The notes beneath the pieces were generated by a model that was given only the letters and a program-made list of their open reading frames with translations, ran no database searches and was not told the origin of the DNA. Shown here one piece after another: positions 1 to 8,900 of a stretch of DNA of 17,105 bases (its first letter is position 1; every line of letters starts with the position of its first letter). This DNA comes from CAYWFU01 sp964457585. Lineage in GTDB: Bacteria > JACRDZ01. The stretch is taken from contig CAYWFU010000069.1 in NCBI GenBank assembly GCA_964457585.1, positions 1 through 17,105 on the forward strand, read 5' to 3'. Both the position numbers and the translations under genes were made by a program.

Positions 1-175
1 TCTGCCCTCTGTCTTCTGTCTTCTGCTTTCTGTCTTCTGCCTTCTGCCCTCTGTCTTCTGCCTTCTGCCCTCTGTCTTCTGCCTTCTGCCCTCTGTCTTC
101 TGCCTTCTGCCCTCTGTCTTCTGTCTTCTGCTTTCTGTCTTCTGCCTTCTGCCCTCTGTCCTCTGCCTTCTGCCC
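1..175. repeat. Heptanucleotide tandem array, TCTGYYY x 25 (RRRCAGA on the minus strand)
   Basis: Twenty-five consecutive 7-bp units of the form TCTGYYY fill the stretch. Most of it has a higher-order 21-bp period of TCTGCCC-TCTGTCT-TCTGCCT, with occasional TCTGCTT and TCTGTCC variants. The array reaches the window edge, so its full length is unknown. A pure TCTGYYY array cannot contain a stop codon in any of the six frames, so being open here is not in itself evidence of coding. On the minus strand it continues in frame from the radical SAM gene and reads as a charged heptapeptide repeat close to GQKAEDR. Confidence 0.95.
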
Positions 176-1951
176 ATGACAGTCTAAACTGCTTATTCCT
201 TCTTTTGCTTTTAAGTTTTCTGTTTTTAGAAATTCTTTTGTTATGCCGCAGGAAATATGATCCCATGATAATGGCTGATTTATATCAATTTTTCGATTAG
301 CATAATATTGCATATCAAGATTATTTTCTGAAAATGCCTCCTGCCATGATTTGAAATTTAAAAAATTATCCCAGCTGTCAAATTTTGCACCTTTTTCCCA
401 TGCGCGTTTAATGACTTTACTTACACGTCTATCACTTCTTGATAATACAGCTTCCAAAAAATTCATTTCCAGAGATGGATATTTAAGACTTTTTCTAAAA
501 CTATTTTGAAGATACTTTATTTTTTCTTTTAAATTTTCTCTGCGTTCCTGCCCTTCCCATTGAAATGGAGTGTGAGGTTTTGGTATAAAAGGAGACACAG
601 CTACATTTATATTGATGTCCCTGCCTGTAGTGGTTTTTCCAAGTTTATATAATTTTTTTACAAGTTCAGTTATTGCTTTCAAATCATCCTGTGTTTCAGT
701 TGGCAGTCCAATCATAAAATAAAGTTTTAAACTTTTCCACCCATATTTAAATACTCCTTCAATTGTATTAAAAAGGTCATCATCTGTTATCCCTTTATTA
801 ATAACATCTCTTAAACGTTGAGTTCCGGCTTCAGGTGCAAAAGTAAGACCTGTTTTACGTATATTTTGAATTGAATACGCTATTTCAGTGGAAAAGTTAT
901 CCAGTCTTTGAGAAGGTAGAGAAATGGAAACTTTTTGAGAATTGAATATATTAATCAGAGAATCAACAAGAGTTTTCAAGTCAGGAAAATCGCCAGCGCA
1001 TAGTGAAGCAAGAGATATTTCCTCATATCCGGTATTTGAAATAATATTTTTTGCTAATTGTATAATATCTTCTGTTTTTCGGTTTCTTACAGGTCTGTAA
1101 GTAAAACCAGCCTGACAGAAACGGCAGCCTCTTCTGCATCCTCTTGAAATTTCCAGTATTGCTCTGTCATGGACTATAGAAATATAAGGTACTAAAAATT
1201 TTTCAGGATAAAATTTATTATCAAAAGAATAAAAGATATTTTTTTCTATTCTGGATGGGATTGTTTCATATTCAGGTTTGAGGCATTGGAAATCACCATT
1301 AGAATTATATATATCGGAATAGAAGGATGGGATATAGATACCATTAATTTTTCCAAGTTCTTTTAAAACTTCTTTTCTATTCGAAAAATTATTACGCCAG
1401 TTTTTGCAGATTTCAGAAATTTTTGCAATTACTTCTTCCCCGTCTCCGATTACGAAAGCATCAATAAATAAAGACATTGGTTCAGGATTAAATGAACACG
1501 GGCCCCCAGCAATAATAAGAGGATGGCTCATATCCCTTTCATCTGAAGTAACAGGTATTTTTGCAAGATCAAGCATATTAAGAACATTAGTATAAGTAGT
1601 TTCATTTTGCAATGTAAAACCAATTATATCAAATTGATTAAGAGGGATTCCGGATTCCAGGCTTAGCAAAGGGATATTTTGTTTTCTTAAAAGCATCTCC
1701 ATATCATGAAGAGGAGCATAAACTCTCTCTGCGCATACACCATCTAAATTATTGAAAATATGATACAATATTTTTTGCCCTAAATTGGACATGCCTATTT
1801 CATAAGTATCAGGAAAAGCCAAGACAATTTTTAAACCCTTTGAATAAAAATCATGATGAATTGAGTTCAATTCATTGTTTATATATTGGGCCGGTTTTTC
1901 CACTAATAATAATTGATCATGAATGATTTTTTGAAATTCTATTGACAGCAC
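1..1951 (-). CDS. B12-binding-like/radical SAM protein (TIGR03960-like), C-terminus running into a repeat, partial
   Basis: The reading frame starts at a GTG (1951-1949). An in-frame TGA lies two codons upstream, so no earlier start is possible. AAAGGA lies upstream but close to the GTG; a CTG at codon 2 would be better spaced. The N-terminal ~190 residues look like a cobalamin-binding-type Rossmann region (SKGLKIVLAFPDTYEIGMSN, then IIAGGPCSFNPEP and VIGDGEE). The radical SAM cluster motif CRRGCRFC (CxxxCxxC, about plus 1121-1141) follows, then FAPEAGTQRLR and a C-terminal WDHISCGITKEFL stretch. This order matches the uncharacterised TIGR03960 family, which is often fused or adjacent to a TIGR03936 domain; its reaction is not known to me. 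After residue 592 (SSLDCH) the frame enters the heptad array. Family members normally continue there with a Cys-rich DC...C..CG motif, which is missing. No stop occurs before the window edge. Function is inferred from motifs only. Confidence 0.85.
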   Translation of the reverse strand, partial: MLSIEFQKIIHDQLLLVEKPAQYINNELNSIHHDFYSKGLKIVLAFPDTYEIGMSNLGQKILYHIFNNLDGVCAERVYAPLHDMEMLLRKQNIPLLSLESGIPLNQFDIIGFTLQNETTYTNVLNMLDLAKIPVTSDERDMSHPLIIAGGPCSFNPEPMSLFIDAFVIGDGEEVIAKISEICKNWRNNFSNRKEVLKELGKINGIYIPSFYSDIYNSNGDFQCLKPEYETIPSRIEKNIFYSFDNKFYPEKFLVPYISIVHDRAILEISRGCRRGCRFCQAGFTYRPVRNRKTEDIIQLAKNIISNTGYEEISLASLCAGDFPDLKTLVDSLINIFNSQKVSISLPSQRLDNFSTEIAYSIQNIRKTGLTFAPEAGTQRLRDVINKGITDDDLFNTIEGVFKYGWKSLKLYFMIGLPTETQDDLKAITELVKKLYKLGKTTTGRDININVAVSPFIPKPHTPFQWEGQERRENLKEKIKYLQNSFRKSLKYPSLEMNFLEAVLSRSDRRVSKVIKRAWEKGAKFDSWDNFLNFKSWQEAFSENNLDMQYYANRKIDINQPLSWDHISCGITKEFLKTENLKAKEGISSLDCHGQKAEDRGQKAEDRKQKTEDRGQKAEDRGQKAEDRGQKAEDRGQKAEDRKQKTEDRGQ

Positions 1952-2031
1952 ATCCTTTCAAAATAATTTTGAGTGAAACGCCATATTATATCATATAATT
2001 TTATTTATAAATATTAAATTTAGCAGATTTA

Positions 2032-2060
2032 TTGACATATTTATAATTGTAGCTTAATAT
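2032..2060 (+). promoter_or_regulatory. Sigma70-type promoter for the PhnD-like gene
   Basis: TTGACA (2032-2037), a 17-bp spacer, then TAATAT (2055-2060) lie 26 bp before the start codon. This is close to the sigma70 consensus with ideal spacing. The expected transcript start near 2067 leaves room for the ribosome binding site AAGGAG just ahead of the ATG at 2086. Confidence 0.75.
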
Positions 2061-2085
2061 TTTATAACTTGAAGGAGATGGAAAA

Positions 2086-2895
2086 ATGAAAAAAAATTTT
2101 ATTTTAATTTTATTCCTATTTCTAATGAAAATATCTTTACCTTCTCATGCTTCTGCAGAAAATATACTTTTATATTTTCCACCTGACTGGCAGGAACATG
2201 CAATTGATGCAAAACAAATTGCAGATAATCTTTCCAAAAACAGCAATCTCACCATTCTGCCTTTAATAGCAAAATCTTATCCTCAAATATTTGAAGCTTT
2301 TTCAGAAAAAAAACCCGTGCTTGTTTATGTGGGCAGTTTTATGCAGGCTATTTTTTATGAAAACAAGTTATCTTTTCCAATTGCACAGGGAATAAATGGC
2401 AGAGAATTTTATACCAGTGTGATGCTTGTGCAGGCAAATGAGAATGACGATGCTGTTGCTATTATTAAAAAAGCCGGCACTAATATCGCTTATTCAAAAG
2501 GTGCATCAAGCGGTGAAAGCGGGGCAAAAGCAGCAAGCAATGGCAGTGCAAAAATAGAAGTAATTAGTCATACCGCTGCTGCCAATGCAGTGAAAGTTGG
2601 CAAAGCAAAAGCTGCTTTCGTAAAAGACTGGTGGTGGGAGGATAATAAAAGCAAATATCCAACTTTAAAAAAGCTTGAATATCCGGGAGTATCAGATAAA
2701 AAAAATGCGGATAATATTTTAAGCGCTAATATGTATGTAAGTTCTGAAGACATAGGCAAAATTTCTGCAGCGCTCAATAAAACGAAAAATTATTTTAAAG
2801 TCAGTGAATTTCGTAAATTTGATGCCAGACTTTTAAATGATACAATCATTTTGATGGAAATAGGTAAAATTGATTTAAAAAAATATAAATGGTAA
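2086..2895 (+). CDS. PhnD-like periplasmic phosphate/phosphonate-type substrate-binding protein, orphan
   Basis: A 269-residue exported protein. The signal peptide has a basic MKKN start, a hydrophobic core and an AxA-type cleavage site at SHASA/EN near residue 25. The mature part resembles the PhnD-like periplasmic binding superfamily (type 2 fold). It has an early segment with the probable first ligand loop (LIAKSYPQIFEAF, VLVYVGSF), a middle segment with SKGASSGESGAKAA that would contact an oxyanion, and a HTAAANAVKVGKAKAAFVKDWWW segment typical of the family's second lobe. Such proteins bind phosphonate, phosphite or other anions for ABC import, or serve as sensor partners. No ABC ATPase or permease lies nearby, so it may act with a distant transporter or in sensing. 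The start is supported by a GGAG site and a strong promoter. Ligand identity is unknown. Confidence 0.75.
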   Translation: MKKNFILILFLFLMKISLPSHASAENILLYFPPDWQEHAIDAKQIADNLSKNSNLTILPLIAKSYPQIFEAFSEKKPVLVYVGSFMQAIFYENKLSFPIAQGINGREFYTSVMLVQANENDDAVAIIKKAGTNIAYSKGASSGESGAKAASNGSAKIEVISHTAAANAVKVGKAKAAFVKDWWWEDNKSKYPTLKKLEYPGVSDKKNADNILSANMYVSSEDIGKISAALNKTKNYFKVSEFRKFDARLLNDTIILMEIGKIDLKKYKW

Positions 2896-2910
2896 TTTAT
2901 TCAGTAAGCG

Positions 2911-2938
2911 TTCAGCCATCAGCTTTCAGCTATCAGTT
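2911..2938 (+). repeat. Heptad array, CAG every 7 bp (4 units)
   Basis: Four 7-bp units TTCAGCC, ATCAGCT, TTCAGCT and ATCAGTT place CAG at 2913, 2920, 2927 and 2934. The array begins 16 bp after the PhnD-like stop codon and is the left half of an inverted pair with 3012-3039. Confidence 0.85.
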
Positions 2939-3011
2939 TAAAGATATTAAAATGCAAAAAAAAGTGTATCGAATCAAAAGTTTTGTTTTTGCCTTGTTTT
3001 TTATGTTTTTA

Positions 3012-3039
3012 CTGAATGCTGACAACTGATAGCTGAATG
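3012..3039 (-). repeat. Heptad array, inverted partner (4 units)
   Basis: CTG occurs at 3012, 3019, 3026 and 3033, so the minus strand carries CAG every 7 bp. Read on the minus strand it starts AAGCATTCAGCTATCAGTT, closely matching the left partner's AAGCGTTCAGCCATCAGC. About 73 bp separate the two arms, between convergent genes. Confidence 0.85.
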
Positions 3040-3045
3040 CTTACT

Positions 3046-4431
3046 TTATTCATCTATAACAACCTGATTTCTGCCTCTCTCTTTAGCTTTATACAATGCA
3101 GTGTCTGCTTTTGAAATAATTTCTTCAATCGTTTTATATTTTGGATTGTATGTAGAAATCCCTATGCTGATTGTAACTTTTGTTTCTTTTTCAACAGTTT
3201 GTCTGATTCTTTCTGCTGTCTCTTTAGAACTCTCCATATTGGTTTCAGAAAGCAGTATTAAAAATTCTTCTCCGCCGAACCGTACACAAAGATCAGCAGT
3301 TTTTGTACTTTTTAATAAAATATTAGATATACTGGTAAGCAGTTCATCACCTTTCTGGTGTCCAAAAGTATCGTTAAAATTTTTAAAATGATCTATGTCA
3401 AGCATCAAAATAGAAAATATTCTATTATATTTTTCTGCTGTATCAAAAATTTTTTCCATGAAAATATTCATTAAACGGCGATTGGCAAGTCCTGTTAATT
3501 CATCATGCAGGGCCAGGGTTTTAGTTTTTTCATAAAGTTTTGATTTTTCAATAGCGATTCCAAGCTGGGTACATATAGTTTTTAAAAGCTGAATTTTTCT
3601 TTCGCCAATTTTTATATTAATAGGAGTATATAGACAGACAACACCGCAGATACCTTTAGAATCGTTAACCGGAAGTATAATATGACCATGCGGAAGTTCG
3701 ATATTTATAGTATGTCTGGGGTCTGCAGTAGAATTACCAGATATAATAATTTCACCTGTTTGAGCAGCAATACCGCAGAGGCACTCTCCGATTTTTACAC
3801 TATTGTGCAATCTTGTTAATTCATCAGATACCCCATAATATGATTTCATAGTAAGCTTGTCATCTTCAACAGTAAAAAATATAGCCTTATTTAAGACATT
3901 TAATAATTTATTTTTTATTATTACTTCTACTATGCTATTTGTAAGCTTATCAAAATCAATAGTTTTACTGATAGCAGATGAAAGCTTATACAATGTAGAC
4001 AGCTCAATATTCATTTCTTCAAGCTCTTTTTTCTTTTTAAAAAGATCTACAAAAATTTTTACTTTGCTTTTTAATATATCAGCATCAATGGGTTTGAAAA
4101 TATAATCAACAGCACCTGATTCATAACCTTTAAAAACATATTTCTGTTCCTTGCTTATTGCTGTTACAAAAATAATAGGAATAAATTTTGTTTTTTCAAT
4201 CCCTCTCATCAGTTTTGCAGTTTCAAATCCATCCATATCAGGCATCTGAACATCCAGAAGTACTAATGCAAAGTCATTTTCAACAAGCTTTGCAAGCGCT
4301 TCATTCCCGGACATTGCTTTTATTATGTTTAAATCAGGATTATCTAAAACACCTTCCAGTGCGAGAAGATTTTCATATCTGTCATCAACTATTAAAATAT
4401 TAATTTTTGGATTTATTATTATTTCTTCCAT
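3046..4431 (-). CDS. Response regulator with GAF and GGDEF domains (diguanylate cyclase)
   Basis: 461 residues. The receiver domain spans about 10-133, with acidic pair D16/D17, phospho-acceptor D60 (LLDVQMPDMDGFE) and K113 (FKP). A coiled linker follows to ~150, then GAF ~150-297 (GECLCGIAAQTGE, HIILPV), then GGDEF 305-460. The GGDEF signature reads GGEEF (386-390), which is catalytically acceptable, with DELTGLANRR and LDIDHFKNFND intact. It should make c-di-GMP from two GTP when phosphorylated on D60. The product-inhibition I-site RxxD reads KTAD (377-380), with Lys for Arg, so feedback inhibition may be weak. It is the last gene of a hybrid kinase-CheR-CheB cluster, 13 bp after cheB, with a GGAG site in that gap, so it is probably the output of the pathway. 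Confidence 0.93.
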   Translation of the reverse strand: MEEIIINPKINILIVDDRYENLLALEGVLDNPDLNIIKAMSGNEALAKLVENDFALVLLDVQMPDMDGFETAKLMRGIEKTKFIPIIFVTAISKEQKYVFKGYESGAVDYIFKPIDADILKSKVKIFVDLFKKKKELEEMNIELSTLYKLSSAISKTIDFDKLTNSIVEVIIKNKLLNVLNKAIFFTVEDDKLTMKSYYGVSDELTRLHNSVKIGECLCGIAAQTGEIIISGNSTADPRHTINIELPHGHIILPVNDSKGICGVVCLYTPINIKIGERKIQLLKTICTQLGIAIEKSKLYEKTKTLALHDELTGLANRRLMNIFMEKIFDTAEKYNRIFSILMLDIDHFKNFNDTFGHQKGDELLTSISNILLKSTKTADLCVRFGGEEFLILLSETNMESSKETAERIRQTVEKETKVTISIGISTYNPKYKTIEEIISKADTALYKAKERGRNQVVIDE

Positions 4432-4444
4432 TTTATCTCCATTT

Positions 4445-5029
4445 TCATAGTTTATTTAGAAAACCGCCAATTTCTTTTAATCCCATAATAAAATCCGCTT
4501 TTACTGTTTTTATTGCAGATTCAGGCATTGATTTTTCTTCTGCTTCATCAGGATTTTGCACTATTGCCAATCCACCTAATTCCTTTATTTTTTTAATTCC
4601 CTGACTCCCGTCATTATTAGCTCCTGTTAAAATAATCCCAATAAGTTTATTTCTGTATACTTCTGCCGCTGTTTCAAATAATACATTTACAGATGGTCTG
4701 GCAAAATTAACCGGCTTAGTCAAAGCTAATGAAAATGACCGGTCATCTTCTATTAAAAGGTGGTAATCAGGAGGAGCAATATATACTGTTCCGGGTATTA
4801 TTTTTTCCTTATCAGAAGCTTCTTTTACTTTAAGTCTGCATATATTCCCTAAAATATTTATCAGCATTTTTTTTGAATCCGGGTGCAGGTGCTGAACAAT
4901 TATTATCGGTAAAGAGAAATCAGATTTTAATAAAGACAAAATAATCTGAAGAGCTTTTAATCCGCCTGCTGATGTTCCGATGACAACTGCTTTATATATT
5001 TCATTTTTACTATTTTTCACAAAAATCAT
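4445..5029 (-). CDS. cheB: CheB-type protein-glutamate methylesterase, catalytic domain only
   Basis: 194 residues covering just the CheB methylesterase domain. The catalytic triad is visible: S20 in GTSAGG, H47 in VQHLHP and D140 in TGANNDG. These spacings match classical CheB (S164/H190/D286 in Salmonella). IAPPDYHLL and the Arg-containing NFARPSVNVLF segment are also family-typical. CheB normally has an N-terminal receiver that holds the esterase inactive until phosphorylated. That receiver is missing here, so activity is either constitutive or controlled by a partner such as the neighbouring kinase. The start overlaps the cheR stop by 4 bp (ATGA), implying translational coupling. It would demethylate (or deamidate) a glutamate on a chemoreceptor-like target, but none is encoded in the window. 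Confidence 0.92.
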   Translation of the reverse strand: MIFVKNSKNEIYKAVVIGTSAGGLKALQIILSLLKSDFSLPIIIVQHLHPDSKKMLINILGNICRLKVKEASDKEKIIPGTVYIAPPDYHLLIEDDRSFSLALTKPVNFARPSVNVLFETAAEVYRNKLIGIILTGANNDGSQGIKKIKELGGLAIVQNPDEAEEKSMPESAIKTVKADFIMGLKEIGGFLNKL

Positions 5030-5850
5030 CCCTTTTTTTGGTAAATTTTTTCTTCTTTAATGAATTCAGAGAAATCTTTTACTGCTTCTGAAAATTGAAG
5101 AGTCTCTTTTGGCCCTAAACATAAAAATCCATTAATACAAAGACTACTGCTAAAAAGTTTAAAAACCCGATTTTGAAGTTCTTTGTTAAAATAGATTAAA
5201 ACATTTCTGCAGATTACGAGATTCATTTCATTAAACACGCTATCTGTTGAAAGATTATGTTCAGCAAACGTAATATTTTTTTTAAGAAAATTTTTCATAA
5301 TAACATTTTTGTCATCTGCTGTGTAGTAATCCGAAAAAGATTCTTTCCCTCCTGATTTAATATAATTTGATGTATATTTTTTTATAAATTCTATAGGGAA
5401 AATACCTTCTCTTGCTTTATCCAGCACAACTCTATTAATATCAGTTGCATATATTTTTATTTTATCATATAATCCTTCTTCAGTTAATATTATAGCAATA
5501 GAATATACTTCTTCACCTGTTGAACATCCTGCATCCCATATTTTGATATGAGAAAATGTTTTTAAATATGGGATAATGACTTCTCTTAAAACATTAAAAA
5601 AAGAAGGATCTCTGAACATTTCAGTTATATTTATTGAAAAATCAAGCAGTAAAGCTTCAAAAAAAGATATATCGTTTAATATTTTATGTTGTATTTCAGA
5701 CACGGTTTTAATGCCGGAAATAGCTTGCCTGTGCTGGATACGCCTTTTTATTGAAGCTCTTGAATAATCTCTGAAATCATACCCGTATTTCAAAAATATA
5801 GCTTCAAGAAGAAGTTTTATTTCAATATTTTCATTATCTATTTCATTCAT
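5026..5850 (-). CDS. cheR: CheR-type protein-glutamate O-methyltransferase
   Basis: 274 residues, the usual CheR size. The N-terminal all-helical substrate-recognition domain spans about 5-75 (DYSRASIKRRIQHR, then NITEMFRDPSFF). The SAM-binding Rossmann domain follows, with motif I DAGCSTGEEVYSIA (~106-119), acidic ATDIN (~134) and the family-typical NVLIYF (~216-221). It transfers methyl groups from S-adenosylmethionine to glutamates of receptor-like proteins. No C-terminal TPR or pentapeptide-binding extension is present. It is followed immediately by cheB (4-bp overlap) and preceded by the hybrid kinase across a 134-bp gap holding a large palindrome. With no methyl-accepting receptor in view, the substrate could be a distant receptor or the coiled-coil linker of the kinase; the latter is speculation. 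Confidence 0.93.
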   Translation of the reverse strand: MNEIDNENIEIKLLLEAIFLKYGYDFRDYSRASIKRRIQHRQAISGIKTVSEIQHKILNDISFFEALLLDFSINITEMFRDPSFFNVLREVIIPYLKTFSHIKIWDAGCSTGEEVYSIAIILTEEGLYDKIKIYATDINRVVLDKAREGIFPIEFIKKYTSNYIKSGGKESFSDYYTADDKNVIMKNFLKKNITFAEHNLSTDSVFNEMNLVICRNVLIYFNKELQNRVFKLFSSSLCINGFLCLGPKETLQFSEAVKDFSEFIKEEKIYQKKG

Positions 5851-5875
5851 TTTTATACACTTATTTTATCTGGAA

Positions 5876-5919
5876 GTGCCAAGAATACCCTGCAGTTTAC
5901 TGCAGGGATGAATTGGCAC
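5876..5919. repeat. Nested palindrome (REP-like) between the kinase gene and cheR
   Basis: Outer arms GTGCCAA (5876-5882) and TTGGCAC (5913-5919) flank a symmetric 5-nt internal loop (GAATA/ATGAA). They enclose an inner 8-bp stem CCCTGCAG (5888-5895) and CTGCAGGG (5900-5907) closed by the tetraloop TTTA. Both stems are perfect. No T-run follows on either strand, so this is not a standard intrinsic terminator. It may be a REP-like dispersed element or an RNA structure that lowers or stabilises expression between the kinase and the downstream cheR-cheB-GGDEF genes. Confidence 0.8.
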
Positions 5920-5984
5920 AAATATAAATAATAAATATTCCTATCAGAGACAGAAGATACCCTGTGGCTCTCAGACTGGGTTCT

Positions 5985-8900
5985 TCATTTATAAAGCCAT
6001 ACTTTAAGCAATGATAATAATTTATCCATATCAATCGGTTTTGAAAGATAGTCGCTTGCTCCGGCATCAATACACTTTTTTCTGTCACCTGCCATTGCTT
6101 TTGCAGTTAAAGCGATAATTGGCAGATTTTTAAATTGATTCTGTTTTCTAATTTCCTCAGTTGCCTGATAACCATCCATTTCAGGCATCATAATATCCAT
6201 CAAAACAATGTCAATATCCTGATTTTTTTCAATACAATCAAGCGCTTCTTTTCCGTTTCTTGCAATAGAAATAATCATTCCTCTATCTTCAAGAATACTT
6301 GACAATGCAAAAACATTACGCATATCATCATCAACAATCATGACCTTTTTATTTTTAAGCACGGACTCTTCATTTTCAAGCATTTTAATCATTTTTTTTC
6401 TTTTTTCAGATGAACCATCATCAACTTTATGAAGAAAAAGATTTATTTCATCAAGCAATCTTTCCGATGATTTGGAGCCTTTTATAATTATGCTTTCTGT
6501 ATATTTGTGCAGTTTATTGTCTTCATCTTCAGTTAATTCTCTGGAAGCATAAATTATTATAGGAATATCCTGTATCGATTTATCTTTTTTAATACTCTCA
6601 ATAAATTCAAAGTATGAAGCATCTGCATTATCAAGTCCTATAATTAAACAATCACAACTTTCTGATTTAATATTTTTTATTACATCATTGCTTGCATCTA
6701 ATGTTTTTATAACTATATTCGGTCTATTTATCAACATACTGCTGATATTTTCTTTAATTTTTTCGTTTTTTTCAATAATAAGAATATTTTTTATATTTTT
6801 TGATATTATATTCTCAATTTTACTAAAAATATTTTCCAGATTTTCAATACTTACAGGTTTTGTTAAGAATCCGATTGCACCTTTTTGTAATGCCTCATTT
6901 TTTTTATCAAACGCTGATATAAAATGTACCGGGATATCACATGTTTTTGGATTATTTTTAATTTTTTCCATAACAGCCCATCCATCCATTCTTGGAAGTT
7001 TTATATCAAGAACTATTGCTTTTGGGTTATATTGATCAGCAAGAACAAGCCCTGATTCTCCATCATCCGCAATTAAACCTTTGAATCCTTTTTCCTGAGC
7101 AAATTCAAATAATATTTTTGCAAAATTCGGGTCATCTTCAATTATCAAGATTGTTTTATCATCTTTTGATATATTTCTTCTATCATCGCGAATATCAGTC
7201 AAATTGAAGTTTTGAGGGATTTTTTTATCATTTTTTTTATCAAGTATTTCTTCTGTTTTTGCTTCCTGCAGATTAACTTTAACTTCAAATTTACCTTTAT
7301 TTTCTGATGACATAGGAAGATAAACAGTAAAAATACTGCCTTTATTTACTTCGCTTTTAATCGTTATTTCTCCTCCCAATAAATGAGAAAAATCTTTTGA
7401 AATTGCAAGTCCAAGACCAGTACCTCCGAATTTTCTGCTTGTAGAACCATCTACCTGTTTAAAAGCATGAAATAGCTCTTTCTGTTTATCCTCTGGAATT
7501 CCGATGCCTGTATCGGAAACTTTAATTGCAATGCAATCTTCAGCCTTTAATCCTTCCTTTATTGATCCTTCACTTTTATCCGGAATGTATAGTTCTACTT
7601 TAATTTCCCCCTTAGCAGTAAACTTCATTGAATTTGATAAGAGATTTTTTATTATCTGCTCTATTCTTTGCCTGTCGGTATTAATATTTTCAGGCAAATT
7701 TTTAGATTTAGTTATATTAAATTCAAGCCCTTTTTCCTGAATAACCTGCTTAAAAGACCGTGAAATATTTGAAATAAAATTATCAATATTAATTGTTTCT
7801 ATATTTAATTCCATTTTGCCGGCTTCAATTTTGGACAGGTCAAGAATATCATTAATTAAATTAAGCAAATCAGTTCCTGCATGATTTATAGATTTGGCAT
7901 ATTCTTTCTGTTTATCTGTAAGATTACCTTCTTTATTTTTAACAAGCAGACTTGAGAGTAAAAGCATGCTGTTAAGCGGTGTTCGGAGTTCATGCGACAT
8001 ATTTGCCAGAAACTGCGATTTATATTTACTGCTGGTTTTGAGCTCTTCTGCTTTTTGCTCAAGAATTTTCTCTGCTTTTTCAAGTTCTGCGTTTTCTGCT
8101 TTAATATAATCTTTCTGTTTTTCAAGTAGTTTTGCCTGTTCTTCTAATTCCTCATTTGTCTGCCTTAATTCCTCCTGCTGTTCCTGAAGCATTGCTTCTG
8201 ATTTTTTAAGAGCTATTGTTTGCCCCTCGAGTTCCTCATTAACCTGTCTCAATTCTTCCTGCTGTTCTTGTAGTTCATGGGCTTGCTTCTGTGTTTCTTC
8301 CAGCAGTTTTTTTGTTTTTATTCTTGATTCTGCTGTATTTAAACCTATAGCAATATTTTCTGTTATCTGTTTTAGATATTCAATTTTTAAATTCGTAAAT
8401 TCGTATAAAGACCCTATTTCGATAACTCCCTTTACTTCATTTTCATATACAAAAGGTACAACAATTATATAGCTTGGATTTTTTTCACCCAGTCCGGACT
8501 GAATTTTAATATAATCAGGAGGTACATCTGAAATCAAAATAGACGACTTTTCAAGAGCAGATTGCCCGACAAGCCCTTCCCCAAATTTGAATTCATTTGA
8601 AATATCTTTCCTTTTTGTGTAAGCATAACTTCCTACCATATGCAGAGTATTATTCTCCTGAACCATATAAATAGCGCCAATCTGCGCATTAAGATAATGA
8701 CATAGAAATTTTATAATATTTTGGGCAAGAGTTAATATTTCCTGTTCTCCGCGAAGTAGATTATTTAATTCGGCTAATCCGGATTTTATCCAATCCTGAT
8801 TATCTGATTTTTCTTTTGTTGTAATTAAATTTTCTTTCATACTGTATAATGCTTTTCCCAGAATATCATTCTCGCTTCGCGGTGAAATATCAACATTATA

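Noticed and set aside
1..175. CRISPR array
   Set aside because: The units are 7 bp with no unique spacers, so this is a simple tandem array.
6688..7035. 115-codon plus-strand frame rich in Ile/Phe
   Set aside because: Antisense to the receiver region of the hybrid kinase. The hydrophobic runs simply reflect Lys/Asn-rich AT codons read backwards.
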